A stretch of 64,000 nucleotides of DNA from Sycon ciliatum (Eukaryota > Porifera > Calcarea > Leucosolenida > Sycettidae): assembly GCF_964019385.1 (NCBI RefSeq), contig NC_088655.1, positions 14,186,731 to 14,250,730 of the forward strand. Direction: 5' to 3'. The translations under genes and the position numbers were made by a program. The notes below the pieces were generated by a model. The model made no database searches. It was not told the DNA's origin and saw only the letters and a program-made list of their open reading frames with translations. Of this stretch, positions 25,101 through 64,000 are shown piece by piece. The number at the start of each line of letters is the position of its first letter. Position 1 is the first letter of the stretch.

Positions 25101-27840
25101 CCCCCCAAAAATGGGGGGGGGGAGGTTGTTTATCCATCCTTGCCACGTCTGATGTTTAGCAAAACGAATTGCATGTTCGCGCTTATGCGCCAATGGAAGT
25201 TCAACTTGGTGACAGAATTCACAATTCGAAGAGGATTGGCAAACAGACTTTGTGCTGCCTTTGACAAGTCATACAGTAGGTACAGACAGTAGAACGTACA
25301 GAATGCTGTGTCATGAATCTGAGATCTGGGTTTCGACTGGTTTTCGGAACGAAAAATGAACAAAAAAAATTCCAGTTTGGGAACTGAAAAATGTGCACGA
25401 ACTTGAATGCAACAATCTGTATACAGTACTAGTCCATACTTGCGGCATATATCCTGCATGCATCCTGTATGCATTTTGAGTGTGCATACGGCAGTTCACT
25501 TGGTTAACAGATAGTCAAAACATTGTGTGGATCAGCAATTTACAAAACATTCTGTTGATCTTCTTGTGCGAACGCGCGTGTATGTGTGTGTGTGTGTGTG
25601 TGCGTATGTGTCTGTGCACATCTTGTAGACACCACTCTGCTACTGATAGTCTGTGTGGTAGCATCTCTACTCCTGTCCCTTGTCATCGCGATGTTTGTCA
25701 TTGCCTGCTATCGGAGACGGTAAGTCAGGGATGCATGCAGTGCATGTGTCAGTGTATGTGTCACTCTGTGTACTCAACCAATATAATACTAGAGTATGCA
25801 ACTCCGCACGAGCTTGGAAAAGAGGACTGAGACTTGCGCTGCATAAGGACGACATTATTGTATATCAGGCCTGCCGGAACTGGTCCGGTTGGTCAGGTTA
25901 TCACCAGACTGACTTTTCGGCCACCAGCAAGTGTTTCCTATTGTGGAGGACGCGTGTACCTGCCGTATCACACGCAAAGTATAAACGGCCATGAAACTAC
26001 CGGACCAATCAAAAACTCCTTCCGACGGTCCTGTACACTAATAGATTCGCTACCAAACGGATGTACACGATAGGTTGCACTGTCCCGCGAACCCATGCGC
26101 TTCTCCTCGCCCTTACCAATCGCAGTGTGAGATGTACACCTCTGGGGTGTTTCCCTCACTAAGGGGCCATCCGGCTAATTATCGATCTTTTTTTCACACG
26201 AAATGAAACAGTTTTATTCATGGGTGGGTGGGTGGGTCGAGGAGAGTTTCGTTGGCCCCTAATACGCCTCTCTTCTTGCTGCTGTATGTGTGTTGTACTC
26301 CAGTAATCGTGACGTGAAAACCGAGACAACTAGTTGGTCACCATCAGCCAAGCGTAGTGAAGTCCAGGTTCCTGAGTCAAACAGTCATGAATACGCTACT
26401 CCTGGCAAGGCACTACAGCATGTTGATACCGTCATGCTGCAGGCTAGCCGTAAGCAAATCGCCGAGTACAGTGACCCGAGCATCTGCACTCAGAGTGCTG
26501 CCTATGCTGCAGCTAGCTGTTGCCATGCTGTGGATGCTGCCCCAGAAGAGTACGACCTGTCAGCAGCTGAGACTGGTCTCACAGAGCACGACGGTGGTCC
26601 TCACACTGGTCGTAGCTCTATCGTCAGCTCATGCCGGTCATCCGTCCCTCCACCAGTGCCCGAGAGACGGCTTAGCCAAGTGACACCGACTGCGGGTAGT
26701 GAAGGCATGTTCTACAGCCCACTGCCAGGTCGCAGGTTTGCCACGCCGGAAATGTCGGTGCGTCGCTTTGCTACGCCATCGGACTTGCCGCAGTCCGAGT
26801 GGAAGAGGATGGTTTTATCGGAGTTTGATTCGTGTGACAGTCTGAGTGCTCCGCTACCTCCTATGCAGACAGCTTGCGCCACTGCTGCCGTTGGTGGTGG
26901 TGGTGATAGTGGTTATTGTGGTGGTGGCGAAAGCATTACTCATGCTGCAGTGAACACAAGCAACACCAACGCCATCGATGTCAACAGTCACACACTCGAT
27001 GCATCGCAGGAGCTGTACACGTGTTCCAAGATGCGACGCAGCCTCAGCAACTGCCACGGCGCCAGTAGCAACAGCAGCGTGTTTGTTCACGCTGGAAAGC
27101 GATCACGCCCAGCCAGCATCAGCAGTGAGAAAGAGCTAGGCTCATTAGCGCGTCAGCACCATCAGCAGCAGCAACCACAGCACCATCAACAGCAACAACA
27201 CCAGCAGCAAAGTCGTCGCTCTACTGCAGCTGCTGGCCAGCATTTTCCGCTGGCAGATGGTTACATCAGTTCGTCGTCATCATCGCCTGCAGCATCACGG
27301 CGCAGGTCCTACGCCAGTGCAGCAACAACCAGTCTGCCAGCTGGTGCACCCAGTGCGGTTGCTGCTACTGCCTCTGCTTCTGCTGGCAATGCAGCCATGT
27401 CTGTATCTACATCTGCAGCACAACAGACATTTGAGGTACTGGATGAAATGGCTACGGATGACATGAGCAGGGGAACTACATCAACTGGTCTCTACTCTAC
27501 GTCAACATTCAGCACACCCGCTCCAGTGGCCGAGGCGACTTCTCCTCAGGATGAGGACACACCGGTGTACGCTAATGTTCGGGACGGCTTCCGCCCTCGT
27601 GATGTCCACACCGTTATGTCCATAGCTGAGCAACGAGGCATAGCTGCAGGCTGTGAGTATAGCAGTACCGGTCACACCCACAACAACAGCAGCAGCAGGC
27701 CAGCACAAGATGTTCTAGCTAGTGATCATGCCGGAGATTTGCATCCTGAGCTTCCAAGCCCTCCAGCTCTAGATGAACTTGTGAACATGCAACATGACAA
27801 CTATCGGCAGCCCTACTACACTGCTGATGAAGATTTCTAG
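15330..27840 (+). CDS. AMN: Amnionless-like type I membrane protein (7 exons, 899 aa)
   Basis: In vertebrates amnionless anchors cubilin at the apical membrane for endocytic uptake. Exons are 15330-15527, 17770-17896, 23190-23293, 23917-24169, 24564-24953, 25629-25719 and 26304-27840. Their sum is 2700 nt, and every intron phase agrees. Residues 1 to about 30 form a signal peptide (FVLLVLGAVLLAILL). The ectodomain shows two AMN-type repeats, each with a WxNPxHW-like start and a PC..D site: VSWSNPAHWQSGEIPCHADG and DWGCASNWLYHDG..PPCHGDV. LRKLVIGENAGVQF and WLSITKHQLVI follow in the AMN order. The cysteine-rich part is short (ECDSVSDCDC..GCEEG). A Ser/Thr/Asp-rich stalk (exon 5) leads to one membrane span at about 361-384, followed by RRR. 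The tail is about 515 residues, far longer than in vertebrate AMN, with a YSPL motif near 524 and a His/Gln tract. I see no FxNPxF signal. The ATG is the first in frame before the signal peptide. Confidence 0.75.
16664..17231. repeat. Outer TIR element (TACCGTAAAGTCTTGTATAA ends)
   Basis: Begins TACCGTAAAGTCTTGTATAA and ends with the complement (TTATACAAGACTTTACGGTA). The interior is dense with ATAGAAGCC/TAAAAGCCG motifs, a degenerate internal repeat. A second element with related ends is inserted in it. It is in intron 1 of the AMN-like gene. Confidence 0.8.
16773..17125. repeat. Inner TIR element (TACCGTAAAGTCGCGGATAA ends)
   Basis: Begins TACCGTAAAGTCGCGGATAA (continuing AAGCCGGG) and ends with the exact complement. 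It shares its first twelve bases, TACCGTAAAGTC, with the element it is inserted in, so both probably used the same transposition enzyme. Confidence 0.85.
17915..18017. repeat. 17-bp tandem repeat, six copies
   Basis: The unit TAGAATCTTTAGTATAA is repeated six times with almost no variation, directly after exon 2 of the AMN-like gene. There is no spacer diversity, so this is not a CRISPR-like array. Confidence 0.95.
18214..18392 (+). repeat. 5' LTR of the young Ty3/gypsy element
   Basis: 179 bp, TGTT...AACA termini, preceded by CTGTA. No difference from the 3' LTR was found by eye. Confidence 0.93.
21063..21241 (+). repeat. 3' LTR of the young Ty3/gypsy element
   Basis: 179 bp, followed by CTGTA, the second copy of the target duplication. 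Confidence 0.93.
21683..21875. repeat. TIR element (TACAGTCAGACCTC ends)
   Basis: The left end TACAGTCAGACCTCTCTTAT (continuing CCGG) matches the complement of the right end GCTAAGCGAGGTCTGACTGT, then A. It is in intron 2 of the AMN-like gene and is non-coding. Confidence 0.75.
22124..22196. repeat. (TG)n microsatellite
   Basis: GTGT array with CG-alternating and TACG variants inside AMN intron 2, about 1 kb before the next exon. Confidence 0.9.
22496..22790. repeat. TIR element (TACCGTAAAGTACCGCCAGA ends)
   Basis: The left end TACCGTAAAGTACCGCCAGA (continuing GCGCCCC) is the exact complement of the right end (GGGGCGCTCTGGCGGTACTT then TACGGTA). It shares TACCGTAAAGT with the pair at 16664 and 16773. 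Confidence 0.8.
22870..22977 (+). repeat. Dispersed repeat, copy 1 (AGCTGCATCTGCGCCTTGA)
   Basis: The segment TTTAGTAGCTGCATCTGCGC...GCCGAGTCTCATGTGAACTG aligns with 36563-36672 at roughly 80 percent by eye, and more weakly with 34978-35062. No known family is recognised. Confidence 0.55.
24466..24547. repeat. (CT)n-rich tract before AMN exon 5
   Basis: CTCTCTTTCTCTCTCTCTCT and related pyrimidine runs end about 17 nt before the acceptor of the exon at 24564. It may serve as an extended polypyrimidine tract. Confidence 0.8.
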
Positions 27841-28171
27841 CAGTGTCACAGTCACGCTAGCAGCAGCAGTAGCAGCAGCAGCATTGCTTGAGCTATAGCA
27901 TTGCTACTTACTTCAGCAGTGCAGCACACACTTTGCACCTTGAGCGGCGGTGTAGTGATGTGTGTGCGTGTGCTTGCAGCAGCTAGCTACTCCAGCAGTA
28001 TGCGTACAATACGGAGACAGCAAGCCATGTGTAACAGTATGGTTCTATGTCTTCATTGGAGGTCTTTCTAGTCGCCGCATCCGATATATTTTGCATTTCC
28101 TCATTTTCCTCATGATGTTTCACACACATCATGCCATTGCCCATGTTCTGCGACCTGCATGCGCTCGAAGG

Positions 28172-28262
<91 letters not shown>

Positions 28263-31101
28263 CCTCCCTGTGAGTTAGAACAATGATATTATCCTGATGC
28301 TGATGTGCACACATGTATTGTCTTTCCACTCAGCACCGATACGCTGTGCCCGAACACACTGCAGATATATTTTAAAAATAATATATTATTCACAAAAAAA
28401 CGTTCTATTTTCAGCTTGCATTGCAAGGCAACGATGTAAACAAAGTAAGTTGCAAACTAACAGCCAGTAGATCTACACACACAATGTCATGTAATTTTTC
28501 TGCCGAACTACATTGTTCTCTGCTTTACATATCCTGATTCTGTCAACAAAACTACTTGAAGTAAAGTTATTACTGCAGGGAGGCCATACTGCAGTGGTGC
28601 TCTGAGTCTATGCAGCCCATCAGTGCCAGTGGCCAACGATACAGTCATAAAGCTGAGTGGCGATGTTGTAACAATGATACGGTGCACTTTATACTTTAGA
28701 GGTTGTGCAATCACATCACCAGTTGAGATGCTTTGGGGGAGCGCTGCACTTGCACTAGCGACTCACGCTGCATACATAGCGCCCACTAGAAGATCCGTTG
28801 ACTAACGCCATGAAATCATTCGCATAACCTCCATAATACCATGATATACATGCTTGCACGTGGACATCAGAGAGTCGTAGCATCTAGGTAGATGACACGG
28901 GTGACTGTAAAGTTAAATGATGTCTGTTTCGCTCCCGGGTTGCCCGTCACAGTCGAGCTTGGCGTAGGGCCGATTTATGCATGCTCGCATATGACATTAC
29001 TGGTCAGGGCCGTGCTTTTAAAGATGCTATGACTCTGGTCCTGGAGGACATGTACATGACTGTAATGACAAAAGCTTGTGTGTGTGCGCGCGCGTGTGTG
29101 TGCGTGTGTGTTGCCGAGGCATAGTGCATAATGTGTATATGTGTTTAATAATATGCACAAGCACGTAGTTGCGTAGGCTGTGGTATCATGCCAGTGCTGG
29201 ACGGGTTCACTTTGATTCTTGTGATCATGCTCATAATCATGGCATGTGTTATGCTTGTGATGCTGCTCTCTGACTCTGTGCTACTTGCCACTGCTACATG
29301 CACTGAGTACAAACGTATGTATCGCCCTGCCTGTCACAGTGTTTGTTGAATGTGTATGAAGTTCCGAAGGCCTGCTGAGGTCCATGCTGCTCAGTGTAAA
29401 GCATGCAGTGCTATACTATTGTACTGTCTTTTTTTGATCCTGAATCGTGGCAGTGGTGGCTAGGTTATATAATTATACGTACTGTAAGTCTACTCAATAT
29501 GCGGAAAGAACTGTTTCGTCCTTTGTGAACTCATCAGCGCAGCACAGAGATAATGAGGCCGAACCTGATAGCAATGAAAAATAAATTTTCCAAAGCCAGA
29601 TTTAACCAGGCCCGAACGCACTGTAAGTCTACAGATTTTCGGCGCATTTAAATATTAGCCCCCTCCCCCGGGGCTAAAACACATGTCGGCCGCATTAGTA
29701 TATCAGCCTGTACTCCTGCTGCCTGTGTACACTGTCACATTGAAACAACATTTTGGCAACAACAAACTTCAGGCCAAAAATGCCCAGGCCAAAATAGCCG
29801 AAAATAAGTATGCGCCGAATATTTGTTGAATGCTAAAGAAACTGCGGATGTGCACAAACGAACCCTGGAGGATGTACATGTACATGTATGTATAGTCGTA
29901 TATTGATTGTAATAAATGCCGAGCCGAAGGATTTACTTGAATAAAAGCCGATGAGGCGAAGACAAGGTTTTTTTACTGGTATGTACTTGTAATAAGACCT
30001 GAGGCTAACTCTCCTCCTCCATGCGCTCTAAAGCCGACCATTGCTACCCTCGGTAGCCATTACTCACACCAATAACTTCAAACAACGAAGTTTATTGAAA
30101 GTCCTGAGGCTACTAGCCTACTACATTTTTATTATGTGTATTGACCTTGATATTTTCCCCCTATTAAAAAAGGAGTATTTTATATTAAACAAGCCTCACC
30201 CTTACTTCTGATTTTATAAACGGTAGCTATAAATGTCATACACTATTGATCTGACATGCAACTGTTTCTAGATTTAGTACGGTCTTCGATAATCACCTTT
30301 CCCCAAAGGACCCCAATACAAGCAGCAAATAGCCAAACCTCTGATAAATCCAACGGCACGACTATTGCAGGCTCGATACTGTAGTTATTATGGACGACTC
30401 CCTGGTTTGTAGCAGGGATCACTCACAACTCACTGGATCATGGATCATGGACCCAATGGCCAAGCAAGATCTCGAAATAATAATTATACATGGGGCAAAA
30501 GTTACTTTTTTGAATCGGACGCGTCGACGCTCTGTAGTACATACGCGGTACGCACAGATCTCCAAGCTCGCTACACATTTTTTTTGTCGCCTGCATGCAT
30601 GCAGTGCAAGCCCACATCATGCATGTGCATACTGCTGATCAGGTCATGTCAGTGCGCGCAGTGTGGATCGGTTTTCCATGAGCAGCGAAAAGGTAGCTAC
30701 CGTAGGATACCGCGTAGCTGTGGACCGTACAGTCGTATCAGCCCTGATCGACCCGAGCAACAAGAAGCTGTCCCAGTCTGCTGGCAATGTTCTTGTGTCA
30801 AACCAATTATTTTCGAGTGCGTTTGATTGTTATTTTGATGCCAGTATCCTTACCAGAGCTGGTGAATCATTTCATTTTTTCCTGTGTGGAAGCTTTTGGG
30901 CGGCCTGTCACTTTCAGTAGTCGTGGTGTCATTGCCGTTCAGTCCCAGGTGTTGAATGATGATTTAGTCCAGCTGCATCGATATAAAGTACTGCTTGATT
31001 TGTTGAAAGACACAGTTGTCGTTTGAAGTGTCCTGTGAGGTCTGCTGGTGTTTGTGGAGATGTGATGCGTCTATCCTAGCTGTCAGCACAGTATTTGGAA
31101 A
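27841..31101. other. Intergenic region between AMN-like and EVI5-like genes
   Basis: Contains the AMN 3' untranslated region at its left, a pure (CT)n array (28172-28259), a CG-alternating GT run near 29080, and an AT-rich zone around 30120-30260. A weak inverted-repeat pair around 29637-29824 has TTCGGCGCAT-type arms. A stretch at 30663-30830 has an open frame starting MDRFSMSSEK, but I see no splice context or family. No host gene is supported. The EVI5 promoter should lie within the last few hundred bases. Confidence 0.5.
28172..28259. repeat. Pure (CT)n microsatellite
   Basis: About 44 CT units, downstream of the AMN-like gene. This is the first CT array here not adjacent to a recognised acceptor. 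Confidence 0.95.
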
Positions 31102-51089
<19,988 letters not shown>

Positions 51090-51134
51090 CCACGTTGCTG
51101 ACCCCCCTCCACGTGCCACTATGCTGCTATGTTA

Positions 51135-51242
51135 CTGCTACTGCTACTGTTCATGCTGCTACTGCTCATCACGCTGCTACTGCTCATCACGCTGCTACTG
51201 CTCATCACGGTGCTACTGCTCATCACGGTGCTACTGTTCTTG
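51135..51242 (+). repeat. 18-bp tandem repeat in the EVI5 3' flank
   Basis: Five or so units of TGCTACTGCTCATCACGC with C/G variation at the last positions, starting within 50 bp of the EVI5 stop. Any protein frame through it is a by-product. Confidence 0.9.
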
Positions 51243-51918
51243 ACTGTGCGTACTGTCAGCATGCTGAATGGGTCTGTCCTGTTAGCACTGCACTCGGTAG
51301 CCACCCACTCACCCACTGGTGACGGTGCTGCAACACCTACCATCATCATCAGACTCACTACTGTCATCATCATCCTCCTCATCGCCGTTGTTGTTGTTGC
51401 TACGGATGAAGTCACCAATGGCCGCGTCCTTGCTCACACTGCCCGGGACTGGTGTCAGTAAGTCTATGCACTGCACAAGGCTCTGCAGCAGCCACTTAGC
51501 CGACAGTGAGTGCCTGTGTGTGCTGCGCTGCACAGGGTTGCAGCCTGTCGACCAGATTGACAGTGCCAGTGCATGCCGCCATGCTGTGCTGTGCAGGGCT
51601 GCAGCCAACGAGCCGACTGCGCGGTGCTCGCGGCGTGTACTCTGCAGTACAATTCCAGTCTAGTTTGTATATACCCTCAAGTTGAGACGCTATCTGCCTG
51701 CCTGCCTTAGAACCTCATCATCCGTCCTCCTCCTCCTCCTCCTCCTCGATATCATCATGTAGTAGTCATTGCCATATCAAGAGTACTGTCAGATTACTGT
51801 CAGTATGTCCTACTCACCGGGAGAGTATTGAAAGCTGGCCAACTATGCCATTGTGCTGTGGCAGCTGTTGCCGCCGCCGCCGCTGCCTGCTTGGTATGAC
51901 ATGGCACCCTATCCAGAA

Positions 51919-51921
<3 letters not shown>

Positions 51922-52012
<91 letters not shown>
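51922..52012. repeat. Pure (CT)n microsatellite
   Basis: About 45 CT units downstream of EVI5, not next to a recognised acceptor. Confidence 0.95.
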
Positions 52013-52013
<1 letters not shown>

Positions 52014-53788
52014 AAGTCTTTGTGGCTATATTATATACTCTCCTTTACTGCTGGATACTTTGGTTTTGAACAGGGTATTCAGGAGAGAATATTTAGTATG
52101 CTGCATGTTGGTGGTCCAAGCAACGATTCCAGTTTGCCTCTTCTGGCATTGACCATTGTCCCATGCCTGCAGCTATTTTCAATCTCTTCTGCTCATATTG
52201 AGCGTGTGAGTGTGTGTTTGGTGTTTTGTTTTTATATTTCCAGTCTAGTTGTCTACTTTCATAAGTTTTATCACCGACTGGAGGCATGTCTTACTGCCGT
52301 TCAAATTATCTCCACGGTGCTCTTTTTCACTTTCTCAGCTCCCCAACCCCTCATTTCAATTCCTATCTGTGTATGTGTGTGTGTGGGTGTGTGTGTGTGT
52401 GCGTGTGTGTGTGCGTGTGTGTGTGTGTGCACGCGTATGTGCGTGTTTGTGTGTGCGTATTGGCGTATGATTATATGAAACTAACCCCCAAGTGTAGAGG
52501 TATTAATATTTTTGTAGTTGTTGTATGCGGCTATGTTATATCTGCTCGGTGAAGGCGCAGCATATGTGCCTTGCCCTAGATTTGCCTGATCTATTTTTTA
52601 TGTCTTTAGTAGTCGAAGGTTGAATGTATCACCTTCATGAGCTTCGCGAGCTCCATGTTGTCTGCCATTGTTGCCTGCTATTCACTATGTAATGCCTTGT
52701 CGCAGTTATTGCATGCCTATGCTGCTGCTACTGCTATACTGCCGCGCCATTTCTCTGGTACTTTATACACAGAAGTAGAGACAGTTGGCGTGGATGTCTT
52801 GCTCTGCTTTCCGCTTGTCTATAGTAACTGCTGCTGCTGCTGCTAATCCTGTTTCTGCACATAGGAATTACTGTCGTAGTACAATAGTATAGTGTTGCCA
52901 TGCTGCATCATCATCATCCTCATCCACAGCATTGATTGTTGACTATTCTCTCTCTCTCTCCACTCCACCCCTAGTCCTTGTATAGATACCTTAGTGCAAG
53001 TATCATGTCATTGTAGCCGCCACACTCTCTCCTGTTAGCTGTCAGCTCCTCTGCCTCCTCCACCTTCACCACCACCACCACCATCGCTGATGCTATCTGG
53101 CCACAAGCTGTGCAATGTTCTTCAAGTATTCTTTTCTACATAGGCACACTTGCACATAATAGTATTATCTCTGTGATGCTTCAGATTACCATTGCAGCCC
53201 GATTTACCATGAGACCAACCTCTTGGACACGTATTGTATTTACAAAACTCAAGACGTCTTTCTGTTTTCGTCCAATACTACTCCAAGTCTACAGTTGTGT
53301 GTCTATTGCTTGTGTGTAGTGCCGGTAATGGTGGTGGTGGTGGTGATGGTGTGTGCGTGCGCGCACGCTCGCGGGGGAGTCTGTTTCAATCAGATTCAGA
53401 TCCGCTATCGTTGCTATGAGAGAAAATCTGTGGGTCACTCCACATCCAATCGTATACATAATCGTATATCGTGTGTGGGGGGGGGGGGCATGCCTTTGTG
53501 GTTTTGTGTATCCGAACAGTTAGAACATTTGTTGCATGGTAAAAGTATGCGATAGTGACTTGTGCATTGTGTTATTTTGTGTGCAGCTTATTTTAATACC
53601 ATGATTTACTCTCACCGGTACTGCATTATGACTTTGTGGGTTGTGCACCTGGTAGCTGGTGTACTTGGACCACCCGCGGCCCGGCCTCTTCTCTTTCAAG
53701 AAATTTTTAGTTCCAAAGTCTTTGGGAGTTCGGCAGTGTCACATGTTGTATTATACAGTCATACAGTATTCACAGTAGATGTACATTA

Positions 53789-54252
53789 GGCCACAACAAA
53801 AAGATTTCGTGTTTCCGGTCGGCCGACCGGGTCCGTTTTTTCAAAAATTATGGAATTTTTTTGGTAGCTTTAGTAGCTTTAGTAGCTAGTAGTAGTACTA
53901 TGTAGTGTGCGTGCAATTTTGTGCAGGCATGTTTTTGTGTCAATGTCAGTACTATGCGTCTATTGATGCTGATCCATTGGTATTGCATACAATTCTCAGA
54001 AATCTCTGAACTATGCAATACATCTACTGCGTCCCGCGGTGGTATTCTACTCCATATTCCATGTGTAAATATGATTGTATATATTGTGTATCACAAGTGT
54101 CTGATCCAAACTTTCTCAATTAATTTGGCTCATGTCTATGAATACAGCAGGGAAATAAACTTTCAAACCAAAAAATAATAATTTTCCGACCGACCGGGCG
54201 TATTTTTTCGGGGGGTGCCGACCGGAAACACGAAATCTTTTTGTTGTGGCCT
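53789..54252. repeat. TIR element (AGGCCACAACAAAAAGATTT ends)
   Basis: The left end AGGCCACAACAAAAAGATTT (continuing CGTGTTTCCGGTCGG) is the exact complement of the right end, which closes AAATCTTTTTGTTGTGGCCT. The arms are about 35 bp and the element is 464 bp with an AT-rich, non-coding interior. Confidence 0.88.
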
Positions 54253-54303
54253 TATGTTTTCCCTTTATGTTTTGTTGTTTACTATAATTATACTGACGTC
54301 TTT

Positions 54304-55127
54304 AGGCCGATTCCACACTACGCCGAAAGTGGCTTTGCCTTGAAGGCATAAAGTGGCTTATAAAGTGAAGCTGCATTCACACCTACAAGTGTCGATCATG
54401 GGACTTTGCTTTGAAGGTTAGACTGTGAGGCTTTCCTGTGCTTGATCTAGCAACGGTACGGCGGTAGTGGAGAGGATCTTTGTTGGTCCAAATCCTCGAA
54501 TATCACCCATTTTCGCGTGCCCAATCTTGAAATTTGACCACGCTAGCGCGCGCTGTGTAGGCGGATTCCAGATCATAGGTCGAATATTTGTCAACCTCGC
54601 CAACAGGCATTCCGGTGGCAGTTTTCGTTGTGTATGTCTCGTACAGTCCTTTCGCCTTCGTTTTCATGTTGTCGATTTTGGAATGGACGATCGACGCAGT
54701 ATAGATTGCCTCCTCCCGGAGCTGTTCAGCAAACAAATTCAGCTTGATGGCGATCTCCTCCGGCGTAGCTCCTGCGAACTGTACCGCCCGGAGGTCGCCT
54801 CAAATGTCCGCTCCAAAGCTCGATCAGCTTGCCCTCAAGCTCCTGGCTAAACATGACCCTAGGCATTGTTGACAGCCCACAACTCACCACAACTGAAAGA
54901 TACGACAGGGAACACATTCGGAAAAAAATCGAAAGGCTGAAGAAAAGTCAGAAAAGTGTCCTGAAAAGGTAAAAAGTTGCCTTGAAAGAGGGTGCTGGTG
55001 TTGCTTTGTAGACAACAAGCACTTTTCACTTTCGCGCGTTCCTCAAAGTGATCGCCATGGCAACTTGCCTGAAAAGTGCCTGAAAAATGGCTTTTTAGGC
55101 AGGATTTGGTGTAGTGTGGAATCGGCC
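54304..55127. mobile_element. TIR DNA element carrying a MADF/Myb-like gene remnant
   Basis: The ends GGCCGATTCCACACTACGCC and GTAGTGTGGAATCGGCC are inverted repeats of about 17 bp. AAAGTGGCTT/AAAGTGCCTG motifs recur near both ends. The minus strand inside encodes a short DNA-binding-like protein remnant (54503-54870). The element ends 234 bp before the ACTL6A start codon. PIF/Harbinger is a possible family because those elements carry a Myb/MADF-like second gene; no transposase is seen. Confidence 0.6.
54503..54870 (-). pseudogene. MADF/Myb-SANT-like protein remnant
   Basis: The frame starts MPRVMFSQELEGKLIELWSG, the typical opening of a MADF or Myb/SANT-like domain. It breaks after about 25 further residues. 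A second frame then continues with EEIAIKLNLFAEQL and SKIDNMKTKAKGLYETYTTK, ending at 54503. A single frameshift of the underlying gene near 54770 would explain the two frames. No nuclear or catalytic domain is present. It is probably the accessory DNA-binding protein of the surrounding DNA element. Confidence 0.45.
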
Positions 55128-55361
55128 TTGCTAAAACATTACGTATGGCGCGGCGCGGCGAAAATAATTCAAAAAATCATGGAAAAATGAAGAATTTCTG
55201 AGCGATAATGATTAAATTTTATGATCACTGTATCGTTCCCTTTGAGAAGTTAGTTTGCAGATAATTTCGCTTATTTTGAAAGTCCATTGAAGAGTCTTTG
55301 ATTCGTGAAAGGCCGTAGAAGGTATTGTTGACGGTAAATTGGTAGGAAGAGCACAGCAGTC

Positions 55362-63504
<8,143 letters not shown>

Positions 63505-63736
63505 GTGAGTTTCTCTACCAGCCGTATGTGCACTGTCACTGAGCCAGGCCACAACCGTACTACGTTTTCTCTCCCCCCTCCCTCCCCCCATGTAGCTACT
63601 TTGAAGTACTAGTATACTGAGCGGAGTCAGTGAACACGTTTTGATCTACAAGTACACCCGTACTTGGTCAATTTGCAAGTAAAAGCAATGCTTCGGCTGT
63701 GTATGCCGTATTTCACCCGGTGATGGGAATTGATTG

Positions 63737-63749
63737 TATGTGTGTGTGT

Positions 63750-63828
<79 letters not shown>

Positions 63829-63838
63829 TATGTGTGTA
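63737..63838. repeat. (GT)n microsatellite
   Basis: About 45 GT units with TATG variants, in the ACTL6A intron after exon 11. Confidence 0.95.
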
Positions 63839-63887
63839 CCCTGATGCCGTCAATCCTTTTTCTGCACCTTGTCCTCACCCACTTACT

Positions 63888-64000
63888 GAGGTGTGGTGAG
63901 CCCATGAGTGGGATCATTTTCAAGTCCACCCAGAGTTTTGGGGATTTCAGGGGGTGTCGGCTGTTGGGCGGTTCAATAGCCCGTTGAGTCATCTTTCCAA
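63888..64000 (+). repeat. Dispersed repeat (GTGGGATCATTTTCAAGTCC), copy 2
   Basis: GAGGTGTGGTGAGCCCATGA...GAGTCATCTTTCCAA matches 40797-40913. It is cut by the window edge. Confidence 0.7.

Larger units (their letters stand above)
51090..55361. other. Intergenic region between EVI5 and ACTL6A
   Basis: The left part holds the EVI5 3' untranslated region, with an 18-bp tandem repeat (51110-51240), a GAT/GAC-rich patch, a (CTC)n patch near 51727 and a pure (CT)n array (51922-52012). GT and CTG runs follow. The right part is two adjacent TIR elements (53789-54252 and 54304-55127). Only about 234 bp of unique sequence remains before the ACTL6A ATG. No other host gene is supported. Confidence 0.5.

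Noticed and set aside
26854-27090. Minus-strand and +2 frames inside the AMN tail exon
   Set aside because: The 26304-27840 frame is in phase with six upstream exons and has a clear stop; the others are overlaps.
30390-31020. Small gene candidate (frames starting MDDSLVC and MDRFSMSSEK)
   Set aside because: No family recognised, no splice context, and two overlapping frames compete; kept as intergenic.
51129-51461. Leu-rich membrane-like frame just after EVI5
   Set aside because: Most of it is the TGCTACTGCTCATCACG tandem repeat in the 3' flank.

Overview
This window is eukaryotic. Its genes are split by short introns with GT..AG borders, the spaces are packed with TIR elements and CA/CT microsatellites, and the four host genes are animal families. 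Two encode cilium and chromatin proteins, and one is an amnionless-like membrane protein, so a metazoan is clear. Intron density, microsatellites and palindromic elements fit a marine invertebrate such as a sponge or cnidarian. That last step is inference; no marker here settles the phylum.

Layout. (1) 947-11874, minus: a WD40 protein most like CFAP251/WDR66, with an acidic N-terminus. Nine exons are resolved and the gene runs off the left edge. A Ty3/gypsy fossil with an open gag-pol frame sits antisense in one intron. (2) 11875-15329: a divergent intergenic space filled with inverted-repeat elements. (3) 15330-27840, plus: an amnionless (AMN)-like type I membrane protein. Seven exons keep phase exactly, giving 899 codons. 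Its introns hold nested MITEs and a young LTR element with identical 179-bp LTRs. (4) 27841-31101: intergenic, no gene recognised. (5) 31102-51089, plus: an EVI5-type TBC Rab-GAP. Sixteen exons keep phase, giving 618 residues. Its introns carry a broken antisense gene with a RAG1 N-terminus-like zinc domain and a TIR-bounded insertion containing a viral-type DNA polymerase B fossil. (6) 51090-55361: intergenic, with two large TIR elements side by side just upstream of the next gene. (7) 55362-63504, plus: ACTL6A/BAF53. Eleven exons are present and the rest lies past the right edge.

The four host genes do not form a pathway: axonemal WD protein, endocytic receptor partner, Rab-GAP and SWI/SNF actin-related protein. 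CFAP251 and AMN are head to head; AMN, EVI5 and ACTL6A are in tandem. More unusual is the non-coding architecture. At least fourteen short elements begin TACAG, TACCG or TACTG and end with the complement. Several are nested inside one another. Polypyrimidine (CT) or (TG) arrays lie just upstream of many 3' splice sites, always with CT or TG on the transcribed gene's sense strand.
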